64,000 bases of DNA, taken from assembly GCF_001420995.1 (NCBI RefSeq), contig NZ_CP012185.1, forward strand, positions 496,001-560,000, in the 5' to 3' direction. The notes under the pieces were generated by a model. That model saw nothing but the letters and a program-made list of their open reading frames with translations. It was not told the origin of the DNA and ran no database searches. Below, in pieces: positions 8,130 to 15,840 of this stretch; position 1 is the stretch's first letter; each line of letters opens with the position of its first letter. This DNA is from Pseudonocardia sp. EC080619-01. GTDB lineage: Bacteria > Actinomycetota > Actinomycetes > Mycobacteriales > Pseudonocardiaceae. Both the position numbers and the translations under genes were made by a program.

Positions 8130-9098
8130 CTACCGAAGTGCGTGCTTGAGGGCATCGATCGCCAGACCGCGGGCGACGTTGGCTGCCTTGGTGTTGCGAA
8201 GGCTGTCCAGCAGCAGGAAGTCGTGGACCATTCCGGCGACGCGCACGGAGGTGACGTCGACGCCAGCCTCGCGGAGCTTGTTGGCATACTGCTCGCCCTC
8301 GTCGCGCAGCACGTCCGCTTCGTCGGTGATCACCAGGGTCTTCGGCAGTCCCGTGAGGTCGTCGAGGGACGCCTGCAGGGGCGAGGCGTACTTCTCGGCG
8401 CGTTGGGCCTTGTCGGTGGTGTAGGCGTCCCAGAACCACTGCATACCGTCGCGGGTGAGGTAGTAGCCCTCGGCGAACTGCAGGTACGACGGGGTGTCGA
8501 AGTCGGCGTTGGTGACGGGGTAGAGCAGCACCTGCGCCTTGAGGTCGATGCCGCCGCGGTCCTTGTTCATGAGTGCGAAGACCGCGGACATACAGCCGCC
8601 GACCGACTCGCCGGTCACGGCGATACGGGAGGTGTCGAGGCCGTGCTCGGCGCCGTATTCCAGCACCCACTGACCGACGGCGTAGTTCTGCTCGACCTGG
8701 GTGGGGTAGCCCTTCTCGGGGGCGCGGTCGTAGACCGGGAACACGCCGGCCGCTCCGGCGCCGACGGCGAGCTCGCGGAATAGCCGGTCGTGGGTGTGCT
8801 CGTCGCCGAAGACCCACCCGGCCCCGTGGATGTAGAACACGACCGGCAGCGGGCCCTCGGCACCACGGGGCCGGATGATGCGGGTGCGGACGGTGCCCCA
8901 CTCGCCGGCGTCGACCTCGACCCACTCCTCCTCGACGTCCGGGCGTTCGACGCCGTCGCCGCTCTGCAGGTCGGAGAGGATCTTGCGGCCTTCCTCGGGG
9001 GGAACCTCGTAGATCCGGGGGTGTGGATCGGTCAGATCGCAGAGTTCCTTCGCCTCGGGCTCGAGGTAGGGGGTGACGGGCGGTGGAAGGTCGGTCAT
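8130..9098 (-). CDS. Alpha/beta hydrolase, HSL-type esterase
   Basis: 322 residues of the hormone-sensitive-lipase family. The oxyanion motif is YIHGAGW (~residue 90, the HGGGW variant), the nucleophile elbow is GESVGG (~165), the acid lies in DEADVLRDEG (~260) and the base in GMVHDFLL (~295). Such enzymes hydrolyse short-chain esters or lactones in the cytoplasm. The ATG at 9098 has GGAG upstream. Its promoter region carries a sequence closely matching the TetR operator in front of the acetoacetate-decarboxylase-like gene, so both are probably controlled by the same repressor. Confidence 0.92.
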   Translation of the reverse strand: MTDLPPPVTPYLEPEAKELCDLTDPHPRIYEVPPEEGRKILSDLQSGDGVERPDVEEEWVEVDAGEWGTVRTRIIRPRGAEGPLPVVFYIHGAGWVFGDEHTHDRLFRELAVGAGAAGVFPVYDRAPEKGYPTQVEQNYAVGQWVLEYGAEHGLDTSRIAVTGESVGGCMSAVFALMNKDRGGIDLKAQVLLYPVTNADFDTPSYLQFAEGYYLTRDGMQWFWDAYTTDKAQRAEKYASPLQASLDDLTGLPKTLVITDEADVLRDEGEQYANKLREAGVDVTSVRVAGMVHDFLLLDSLRNTKAANVARGLAIDALKHALR

Positions 9099-9150
9099 GT
9101 CGTGACTCCGTTCCGTACGCTTGTCAACGGACGATAGCGATCAATGTGTG

Positions 9151-9174
9151 CACCGCTTACTTTGGACGCTAGCG
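9151..9174. promoter_or_regulatory. Operator-like copy upstream of esterase gene
   Basis: CACCGCTTACTTTGGACGCT and the following AGCG align with CACTGCTTACATCGGATCCT and TATCG at 9922-9945 (19 of the 24 compared positions identical or nearly so). The site is 53-76 bases upstream of the esterase start codon. It is inferred to be a second binding site for the TetR protein encoded at 9213-9791. Confidence 0.45.
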
Positions 9175-9212
9175 CGACCGTCCGATGGCGTCAACGCGGA
9201 GTGGGTCCCCGG

Positions 9213-9791
9213 TCAGTTGGGCTGTGCGCTGAGCACGGCAATGAACGATGCGCGAACCTGCGCGGCAACGTGCTCCGTCGACGGACCGGCCAGCTTTCGG
9301 TCGAGATAGAGGCACGCCAGGCCGTGGACCAGTCCCCAGCCGCCGAGGGCGAGGTCGGTCGGGTCGGCGCGAGGGAACACGCCGGTGATCGCGGCGGCGA
9401 GAAGCTCGTGCACGTCGGCGGCGGCCTGCACCCGCTCGTCGTTCTCGTCGTCGCACTCGTTGCCGAACATCAGTCGGAACAGTGCGGGTCGGCGGAGGGC
9501 GAACTCGACGTAGGCGACGCCGAGGTCGGCAAGGTCCTCGACGGTGCTGGGCGGTTCACGCCCCGGGGTCAGATCGGCTTTCAGGTCGCGGAGGCCCTGG
9601 GCGGCGAGAGCGGACTCCAGGGCTTCCCGGTCGGGGAAATGCCGGTACGGCGCGGTCGGTGACACGCCCGCCCCTCGGGCCACGGCACGGATCGAGAACG
9701 ACTCTCCGTGTTCGAGCATGCCCATGGCCGTGGTCAGCAGTGCGGCGCGCAGGTCGCCGTGGTGGTAGCTGCTCCTCTGGGTGGCGGGCAT
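9213..9791 (-). CDS. TetR-family repressor with WHG ligand-binding domain
   Basis: 192 residues. The N-terminal helix-turn-helix reads FSIRAVARGAGVSPTAPYRHF (the Y-x-H-F end of the recognition helix is typical). The C-terminal half carries 'GGWGLVHGLACLYLD', the hallmark of WHG-type TetR proteins. I start it at ATG 9791, which has GAGGAGG 10 bases upstream, not at the longer upstream frame. It faces the acetoacetate-decarboxylase-like gene across a 190-base region with a strong inverted repeat on a sigma-70-like promoter, and probably represses that gene and the esterase gene. Confidence 0.93.
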   Translation of the reverse strand: MPATQRSSYHHGDLRAALLTTAMGMLEHGESFSIRAVARGAGVSPTAPYRHFPDREALESALAAQGLRDLKADLTPGREPPSTVEDLADLGVAYVEFALRRPALFRLMFGNECDDENDERVQAAADVHELLAAAITGVFPRADPTDLALGGWGLVHGLACLYLDRKLAGPSTEHVAAQVRASFIAVLSAQPN

Positions 9792-9917
9792 GCCGTGCGG
9801 TCCTCCTCGTGCTGGCAGATCTTCAGTATCCCGTCCGGCACACGCGGTCGGCATGCGGGGAATCTCGACTGCAGAGAGCGGTGGCCATGACGTGGGGCAC
9901 TCGTCGCCGCCGCAATG

Positions 9918-9960
9918 TTGACACTGCTTACATCGGATCCTATCGTCGATGTGAGCAGTG
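9918..9960 (+). promoter_or_regulatory. Promoter TTGACA-N17-TATCGT overlapped by TetR operator
   Basis: TTGACA (9918-9923) and TATCGT (9941-9946) have ideal 17-base spacing and point at the gene starting at 9982. An inverted repeat, CACTGCTTACATCG (9922-9935) and CGATGTGAGCAGTG (9947-9960), has 13 of 14 matching positions and an 11-base spacer. It covers both promoter boxes, so bound repressor would block RNA polymerase. Confidence 0.7.
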
Positions 9961-9981
9961 CAGACATAACGGAGGTTGGCG

Positions 9982-10920
9982 ATGGCGCAGTCGAGGGCGG
10001 ACGCGGGGAGCGATCTGGTCGAGGTCGAGCTGGGAGGGCGGCCGGTCCGGGTGCCCAAGGGCGGGCTGTACGACACCTACCGCATGGACACCGATCTGGA
10101 CGCTGCGGCGAGGGACCCACGGGTGCGCAGCGTGGACTTCTTCCGCGCGCTCCGGAAGACCGAGGTCCAGTCCCCGCTCGGTCCCACCCGAACCCCGAAC
10201 TTCTACTACGCGATGTCCAGGGCCCAGCTCACCTATCTCGCACCGACGAAAGCCTTACGGTCCCGGCTCCCCGTCGAGCTCGATCCGCTGCAGGTCGCTC
10301 CCGGTGTCGGACTGTTCTCGGTGGTGTTCTTCCGGTACGACGTGTGCGACATCGACTTCTACACTGAGGCGACCGTCGGCATCGCCGTCCGCCCTGCCCA
10401 CCACGGCAAGCTCGGCGCAGTCGACCTCCTCTCCTCGCTGGCCAACGACGCGATGCACGCCTACGTGCTCTCACTGCCGGTGAACACCGACATCGCACAG
10501 ATCCGTGGACGTGACGGTTACGGATTCCCCAAGTGGGTCACGGACATCGATGTCGACATCGACGATCGTTGGACAGCGGCTCGGGTGGCCAACGACGACG
10601 GCGGCACCGACATCGCCATCGACGTCGCCACGCCGACGCAGCAGTCGGTCCCGAGCGGGCACAGAGTGTCGACGCTGACCTCGTACACGCGGCTGGGTGA
10701 CGGCTGGAACGCGACGCTGAGCCAGACCAACATCCTGGCCACCGGCAGCGCTCTGTGGCCGCGCACCATCTCGCTGGAGCTGGGGTCGGGCCGGCTGAGC
10801 GACGACGTCCGCTCGCTCAGGCCCATCCGGGCCCTGCGATTCGACGTCGCCACCGAGGCCCAGAACGCACTCCACATTCCTGTGCCCGTCTCCGTCCCGG
10901 AGAGGGAGCCGAGGCCATGA
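9982..10920 (+). CDS. Acetoacetate decarboxylase-family enzyme
   Basis: 312 residues. The family signature is GRDGYGFPKW (~residue 178), in which the Lys would form the Schiff base with a beta-keto acid; the preceding acidic/Arg arrangement differs slightly from the usual E-x-x-G-x-P-K. ADC-like proteins decarboxylate acetoacetate or act as aldolases/dehydratases on other keto acids. ATG 9982 has GGAGG 6 bases upstream and is preferred over TTG 9976. It is the first plus-strand gene of the island, with an operator-overlapped promoter; the epimerase gene follows after 123 bases. Confidence 0.88.
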   Translation: MAQSRADAGSDLVEVELGGRPVRVPKGGLYDTYRMDTDLDAAARDPRVRSVDFFRALRKTEVQSPLGPTRTPNFYYAMSRAQLTYLAPTKALRSRLPVELDPLQVAPGVGLFSVVFFRYDVCDIDFYTEATVGIAVRPAHHGKLGAVDLLSSLANDAMHAYVLSLPVNTDIAQIRGRDGYGFPKWVTDIDVDIDDRWTAARVANDDGGTDIAIDVATPTQQSVPSGHRVSTLTSYTRLGDGWNATLSQTNILATGSALWPRTISLELGSGRLSDDVRSLRPIRALRFDVATEAQNALHIPVPVSVPEREPRP

Positions 10921-11043
10921 GCAGCGTAGGCGCAGCGAACACATGCCGCCCCGCGGCCTGCGCTCGCACCCCCACCGGCGGAATGCGCCTCACTCGGCGT
11001 CCGTCCGCGTGAAGAAGCTCAGCCCGAACCCGAGGACGAAACC

Positions 11044-11961
11044 ATGCAGACCATCCTGGGAGCCAACGGCCAGATCGGCGCTGAGCTCACCCGCTACCTT
11101 CACGACCACGTCACCGACGACATCCGCGTCGTCAGCCGCAAGCCCGCCAAGATCCATGAGACCGACGAGCCCGTTGCGGCGGACCTGATGGACGCCGAGG
11201 CCACGGCCGACGCCGTACGCGGCAGTGAGATCGCCTATCTCACCGTGGGACTGCCCATCGACTCGGCGCTGTGGGAGCAGCAGTTCCCCGTGATCATGGC
11301 GAACACGATCGCGGCCTGCCGTCAGCACGACACCAAGCTGGTGTTCTTCGACAACACCTACATGTACCCCCGCACCTCGCAGGTGCAGGTCGAGGACACG
11401 GCCTTCCAGCCGGTGGGCCGGAAGGCGATCGTGCGAGCGGCGATGGCGACCATGCTTCTGCGGGAGATGGACGCAGGCACCATCGAGGCCGTCATCTGTC
11501 GCGCCCCCGAGTTCTATGGGCCGGGGAAGACCCAGAGCCTGACCAAGTCGGCTGTGTTCGACCGGATCCGGCGCGGCAAGCGGCCGGTGGTCCCTGTCAG
11601 CGCCCATACCGAGCGGTCGCTGATCTGGACTCCTGACGCCAGCCGGGGGATGGGGCTGATCGGCAACACCCCCGACGCCTACGGGCAGACCTGGCACCTG
11701 CCGACAGACCCTGACCGCCTCACCTACGAGCAGATGATCGGCATCGCCTCCGACGTTGCCGGCCACCGCATCGGGTACACGACGGTCCCTGAGTCCGTGT
11801 TCAGGACTGGGGGTCTGTTCAACCGGTCGGTCAAGGAAGCCTCCGAGCTGCTCCCGCGCTACCGCGTCGACAATGTCTTCGACTCGTCGAAGTTCGCGAC
11901 CCGGTTCCCCGAGTTCGCGGTCACGACCTACCGCGAGGGGGTCACCGCCATTCTCGGGTGA
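11044..11961 (+). CDS. NAD-dependent epimerase/dehydratase-family protein
   Basis: 305 residues with an N-terminal Rossmann fold: ILGANGQIG is the G-x-x-G-x-x-G dinucleotide loop at residues 4-12. The later 'VVSRKP' end of strand 2 and 'ADLMDAEATADAV' are typical of extended SDR/atypical SDR proteins. 'FFDNTYMYP' occupies the place of the usual active-site strand; a clean YxxxK is not evident, so catalysis by the classical SDR mechanism is uncertain. 'RAPEFYGPG' resembles the epimerase R-x-x-x-V/F-Y-G-P motif. It is probably co-transcribed with the acetoacetate-decarboxylase-like gene. The island's right-hand repeat begins 26 bases after the stop. Confidence 0.88.
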   Translation: MQTILGANGQIGAELTRYLHDHVTDDIRVVSRKPAKIHETDEPVAADLMDAEATADAVRGSEIAYLTVGLPIDSALWEQQFPVIMANTIAACRQHDTKLVFFDNTYMYPRTSQVQVEDTAFQPVGRKAIVRAAMATMLLREMDAGTIEAVICRAPEFYGPGKTQSLTKSAVFDRIRRGKRPVVPVSAHTERSLIWTPDASRGMGLIGNTPDAYGQTWHLPTDPDRLTYEQMIGIASDVAGHRIGYTTVPESVFRTGGLFNRSVKEASELLPRYRVDNVFDSSKFATRFPEFAVTTYREGVTAILG

Positions 11962-11987
11962 TCGTCCAGCCCCAACCTTCGGCCCCG

Positions 11988-12133
11988 CGTGACGCGACTC
12001 GTGACACGAACATCCCGCTACCGCCGGTGTCGAAGGGGGTGGGTGGAGGCAGATTCGAACGATCGTTGCAGGTAGAGGGCTCGGGGACGTCTCGCACACT
12101 CTTTACACTCGAGCGGTCGCACGTTCGACCCTG
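11988..12133 (+). repeat. Att-like repeat, copy B (right edge of the 4.9-kb island)
   Basis: Imperfect direct copy of 7047-7191. Both share CGTGACACGAA-like upstream sequence, GCAGGTAGAGGGCTCG, TTTACAC and GAGCGGTCGCA, with GTTCGA of the T-loop. Copy B loses similarity after the T-arm and lacks the acceptor and CCA end, so it is the truncated partner. Together the copies bracket the TetR/ADC/esterase/DJ-1/epimerase genes. Confidence 0.55.
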
Positions 12134-12307
12134 TTGTGAGGCGTGGCCGGTGACGAGGTCGATGACCATGATCAGCCCGTCGGTGTCGGCGTGGGCTGGT
12201 CGCCGCGGCGGTGGGCCCTGGGACGGCGGGTGAGCTGCTCGCTCGGGAGAGCGTGGTGGGACCTGATGCGGCGCTGAGGTCGAACACGGGGGCGGCGAGG
12301 GCGGAGG

Positions 12308-13507
12308 TCAGGTGCGGTGACCGAGGACGGGGATGTGTGCCCATCCGGTGAGGGTGTTGTTGAGTTTGGGCGTCGGCGGCGCGCTCGGTTCGAGGCGGCT
12401 GAGGCGTGTCGTGAGAGCGGTGAGAACACTCTCGACCTCGAGGCGGGCGATGGGTTGGCCGATGCATTGGTGGATGCCCATGCCGAAGGCGACGTGGCCT
12501 GCGGCTTTGCGGGTGATGTCGAACCGGTCGGCGTCCGTGCCCCATCTGCGGGGGTCGCGGTTGGCCGCGCCGAGAAAGAGCAGGACCTTATGTCCTGCGG
12601 GGATGGTGGTGTCCTCGATCGTGACGTCGCGGGTGGTCGTGCGGAAGAACGTCTGGACCGGGCCGGAGTGGCGTAGGGCTTCGTCGAAGGCGAATTTCGC
12701 CAGCGCGGGGTTGTCGCGCAGCGCGGCCCATTGTTCGGGGTGGTGTGTCAGCGCGTGCATCGTGTTCGCGATGCCGTGGACGGTGGTGTCGACGCCGGCG
12801 GAGAGCAGGGACCGGACGAGCATGGGGGCCTGTTCCTGGGTGATCTGTCCGGCGTCGGCGGCCGCCCAGATGGAGGCGCCGAGCCCGTCGGGGGCGAGTG
12901 CGTGTCGTTGGCAGCTGTCCCAGATCCATCTCTGGACCGGAGCGGCCTCGGCCAGTGCCTTCTCGGTGCGTGCGTTGCGTGGTCCGAAGGCGTTGAAGGC
13001 CAGCGCGCCGTAGGGCAGCAGGTTCTCGCGGCCCTGCTTCGGGAGACCGACGATGTCGGGGAAGACCTGCAGGGGGTAGACCTCGGCGAGGTCGGTGACG
13101 ATGTCGAACTCCTGGCGGGCTGCGAGTTTGTCGGCGATGGTGGCGGCGGTCTCGGCGAAGCCGGTCCGGAGCCGGCGGACGGTGCGCGGTGACACGACCG
13201 CGCTCATCGCGGTGCGCACCGCGGTGTGGTCCGGGGGGTCGGCCTCGAGCAGCAGGCTCGGGGGGCGCCAGGGCTTCTCGCGGTGGAAGTCCGCAAGGCC
13301 CGCGCCTCTGCCGGAGCAGAATGTGTCGTGGTCGATGAGGGCGGCGTGGACCTGCTCGTAGCGGCCCATCGCCCATACACCGTAGCGCTCGAGGTGGACG
13401 ACGGGGCCGGCGTCCCGTAGTTGCCGGTGGAACGGGTAGGGGTCGGTCAGGATCTCGTCGCCGAACGGGTCGTCGTCGAGCGCCGGGGTGGGAGTCGTGG
13501 GGGGCAT
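12308..13507 (-). CDS. Cytochrome P450
   Basis: 399 residues, full length for a soluble bacterial class P450. The I-helix has SAGVDTT (~residue 233), the K-helix EALR (~270), and the heme loop FGMGIHQCIG with the axial Cys (~340). The last gene of the Rieske/reductase operon; 13 bases separate its ATG (13507) from the reductase stop. The context of aromatic-acid transporter, Rieske oxygenase and VanB-like reductase suggests O-demethylation or hydroxylation of a methoxylated aromatic acid, as in CYP199-like enzymes; that is inference. No separate ferredoxin gene is present, so electrons may come from the reductase's own [2Fe-2S] domain. Confidence 0.95.
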   Translation of the reverse strand: MPPTTPTPALDDDPFGDEILTDPYPFHRQLRDAGPVVHLERYGVWAMGRYEQVHAALIDHDTFCSGRGAGLADFHREKPWRPPSLLLEADPPDHTAVRTAMSAVVSPRTVRRLRTGFAETAATIADKLAARQEFDIVTDLAEVYPLQVFPDIVGLPKQGRENLLPYGALAFNAFGPRNARTEKALAEAAPVQRWIWDSCQRHALAPDGLGASIWAAADAGQITQEQAPMLVRSLLSAGVDTTVHGIANTMHALTHHPEQWAALRDNPALAKFAFDEALRHSGPVQTFFRTTTRDVTIEDTTIPAGHKVLLFLGAANRDPRRWGTDADRFDITRKAAGHVAFGMGIHQCIGQPIARLEVESVLTALTTRLSRLEPSAPPTPKLNNTLTGWAHIPVLGHRT

Positions 13508-13520
13508 GGCGCAGCTCCGG

Positions 13521-14492
13521 TCAGAGGTCGAGGACGAGCCGGGCGGAGCAGGACCGGGATACACAGATCATCATCACGTCGCCGTCGGCCTGCTCGTCGT
13601 CGCTGAGCACGGAGTCGCGGTGGTCGGGGACGCCGTCGAGGACACCGGTCTCGCAGGTGCCGCAGGTGCCTTCCTGGCAGGACGAGAGCACCGGGATTCC
13701 GGCGTTCTCGACGACCTCGAGGATCGACCGGTCTGCGGGCACGGTGAGAGTGGCGCGGCTCTGGGAGAGCTCGACCTCGAAGGATTCGCGCGGGCCGTCG
13801 TCGGTCCCGGCCTTCGGGGCGAACCGTTCCAGGTGCAGTGCCCCGCGCGGCCAGCGGGTGCACTCCTGTTCGACCGCGGCCAGCAAGGGTTCGGGCCCGC
13901 AGCAGTAGACGGCGATGTCGTCGGCGGTCGCGCCGGGTTCGGCCAGGATGGTGGGGAGGTCGAGTAGCCCGGTCTCATCGGCCGGGCGGATCTCGACTCG
14001 GTCGGGGTAGCTCTGTTCGAGGTGTTCGCGGAACGCCATCGAGGTGCGGGTGCGGCCGCCGTAGACCAGGCGCCAGTCCGCGCCGGCGGCCTCGGCGCGG
14101 GCGATCATCGGTAGGAGCGGTGTGATGCCGATGCCGCCTGCGACGAATACGTACCGGCCGGCGGGGGTGAGCGGAAAGTGGTTGCGGGGACCGCGCACGT
14201 GCACGGTGTCACCTTCGGCGAGGGTGTCGTGCACGTAGGCCGAGCCGCCCCTGCCGTCCGGCTCTCGCAGGGCGGCGACCTGCAGGATCGAGCGTTCCGC
14301 CGGGTCGCCGCACAGAGAGTACTGCCGGGTGAGCTCGTCGGTGAGTACGAGGTCGAGGTGCGCGCCCGCTTCCCAGACGGGGAGCTCGGCGCCGTCGGTG
14401 CTGCGCAGGGTGAGCCGGACGACGCCGTCGGCCACGGTCTCCTTCTTGTCGAGCACCAGGTCGAGTTCGTCGTCGTGGACGTCGGTCCTCAT
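13521..14492 (-). CDS. PDR/VanB-family oxidoreductase (flavin + C-terminal [2Fe-2S])
   Basis: 323 residues in the order of phthalate dioxygenase reductases. The flavin domain has RQYSLCG (~residues 55-61), the NAD(P) domain has GGIGITPLLPM (~115) and a late CCGPEPLL, and a C-terminal plant-type ferredoxin has CQEGTCGTC (~275) plus a downstream Cys (ICVSRSC). It transfers electrons from NAD(P)H to a Rieske oxygenase and possibly to the P450 encoded next. I start it at ATG 14492 (GAGGGA upstream); the longer upstream frame runs through the neighbouring gene. 20 bases separate it from the small gene. Confidence 0.93.
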   Translation of the reverse strand: MRTDVHDDELDLVLDKKETVADGVVRLTLRSTDGAELPVWEAGAHLDLVLTDELTRQYSLCGDPAERSILQVAALREPDGRGGSAYVHDTLAEGDTVHVRGPRNHFPLTPAGRYVFVAGGIGITPLLPMIARAEAAGADWRLVYGGRTRTSMAFREHLEQSYPDRVEIRPADETGLLDLPTILAEPGATADDIAVYCCGPEPLLAAVEQECTRWPRGALHLERFAPKAGTDDGPRESFEVELSQSRATLTVPADRSILEVVENAGIPVLSSCQEGTCGTCETGVLDGVPDHRDSVLSDDEQADGDVMMICVSRSCSARLVLDL

Positions 14493-14512
14493 GGAGATCG
14501 TTCCCTCGTGGG

Positions 14513-14779
14513 TCAGGCCGGTGTGGACGCCGGCTCGCGATCGGATGCGGGGGCGGGCCCCGCGTCGGTATTCGCGCCCGGCGGGGGCCGGTGGTCGTCG
14601 GGATGGCCGAGCAGCCACTCCCACAGCTCGACCGGGTCGTCGAAGAACCGGTCGGCGCCGCAGTGGCACACGGCGTGCAGCAGGTCGGTGCCCAGCACCC
14701 AGTGGATGCGGTGGACCCGCTCGCCGCCGAGGACCGGCGGCGCCTGCGGGATGGCGGACGCGGTGGCGTCGCGGCTCAT
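14513..14779 (-). CDS. Small CxCG-containing protein of the Rieske operon
   Basis: 88 residues. The centre has HAVCHCGADRFFDDPVELWE: a C-x-C-G pair and an acidic/aromatic stretch that looks like a helix. The C-terminal 25 residues are Pro/Ala rich and probably disordered. I do not recognise a named family. The start ATG (14779) overlaps the Rieske gene's TGA (ATGA), so translation is coupled, which suggests a stoichiometric partner of the oxygenase or reductase. A role in cofactor delivery or subunit contact is only a guess. Confidence 0.75.
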   Translation of the reverse strand: MSRDATASAIPQAPPVLGGERVHRIHWVLGTDLLHAVCHCGADRFFDDPVELWEWLLGHPDDHRPPPGANTDAGPAPASDREPASTPA

Positions 14780-15840
14780 CGGACCGGTGCCGCCGGGGCG
14801 TTGCGAGGGGTCTCGCCCGCCATACGGGCGAGCATCCGACGGCCGGCCAGGCCGCCGGTGTCGATGTTGATCGACAGCTCCTGGTAGCCCTCGGGCTCGT
14901 CCTGGATCACTTTCTCGAGAATGTCGAGTGCGACGACGTCCTGTAGCACGACGGTCCGGTTGTTCTCCGCGAGGAACGTCGAGACCTGCGGGGAGTCGAG
15001 CGCGAAGTCGCGGGCGACCATCCAGAAGTCGTGTGTGGTGTGCTCGGTCTCGGGAGTGATCGCGTAGACGACTTCGATGTGGAAGGCGTCGGGGTCGGTG
15101 CCGTCCGGGTTCGGGATCGATCCGACCGGCGCGATACGGCTGTGCAGCTTGTACAGACACGGCGGGGTGTACTCGATGTCCTGCCACCGGGCGATGTGGC
15201 CGTGCAGGCCGGTCGAGGAGGAGTAGAACGGCGGACATTGGGCGTCGTCCATGTGCCGGGAGACGTAGACGATGCCCGCGTCGTCGTCGACCTCGGTGGT
15301 GATCGGGGTCGAGGCCACTTCGGGGGTGCCGATGTAGCCGCCGTGCAGGTAGGTCTCGTGCGAGAGGTCGAGCAGGTTGTTGACCAGCAGGGAGAATCGT
15401 GCGGCCAGCGGCTCCATGCCGCGCACGGTGGTGTAGTCCGGCGAGTCGAGGTAGCGGGCCCGTGGGATGCGGGTCTCGTCGGCCAGGGCGGTGTCGCCGA
15501 TCCAGATCCAGACCAGGGAGTCCTGCTCGACGACCGGGTAGGGGGTCAGCCGCGCGGTCCGGGGCACCCGGGTCTGGCCCGGCACGGCCACGCAGCGGCC
15601 GTCGGCGGCGTAGGTGAACCCGTGGTAGCCGCAGACCACGTTGCCCTCGACCAGCCGCGACGGTGCTTGAGACAGCGGGAAGCGGCGGTGCACGCAGCGG
15701 TCGGAGTTCGCGACGACGGCTCCTTCGGGGGTGCGCCAGAACAGGATCGGCTCGTTGCAGACGGTGCGGGCGAACAGCTCGTGGTCGATCTCGGTGCTGT
15801 AGGCCGCGACGTACCACTGGTTGCGCGGGATCGTGCTCAC
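14776..15840 (-). CDS. Rieske non-heme iron oxygenase, VanA-like alpha subunit
   Basis: 354 residues, the size of single-component-type (VanA/phthalate family) oxygenases that form alpha-only oligomers. The Rieske ligands are CVHR (~residue 47) and CGYHGF (~67). The mononuclear iron site is NLLDLSHETYLH (~residues 150-160), with Asp-x2-His-x4-His. Such enzymes O-demethylate or hydroxylate aromatic acids. The GTG start at 15840 overlaps the transporter stop (GTGA). It begins VSTIPRNQWYVAAY, like vanillate demethylases ('NxWYVAA'). A vanillate, veratrate or anisate-like substrate is plausible but not proven. Confidence 0.93.
   Translation of the reverse strand: MSTIPRNQWYVAAYSTEIDHELFARTVCNEPILFWRTPEGAVVANSDRCVHRRFPLSQAPSRLVEGNVVCGYHGFTYAADGRCVAVPGQTRVPRTARLTPYPVVEQDSLVWIWIGDTALADETRIPRARYLDSPDYTTVRGMEPLAARFSLLVNNLLDLSHETYLHGGYIGTPEVASTPITTEVDDDAGIVYVSRHMDDAQCPPFYSSSTGLHGHIARWQDIEYTPPCLYKLHSRIAPVGSIPNPDGTDPDAFHIEVVYAITPETEHTTHDFWMVARDFALDSPQVSTFLAENNRTVVLQDVVALDILEKVIQDEPEGYQELSINIDTGGLAGRRMLARMAGETPRNAPAAPVR

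Noticed and set aside
12018..12545. Minus-strand ORF extending the P450 gene downstream
   Set aside because: It overlaps the P450 C-terminus in another frame and the att-like repeat; Arg/His/Pro-rich shadow.
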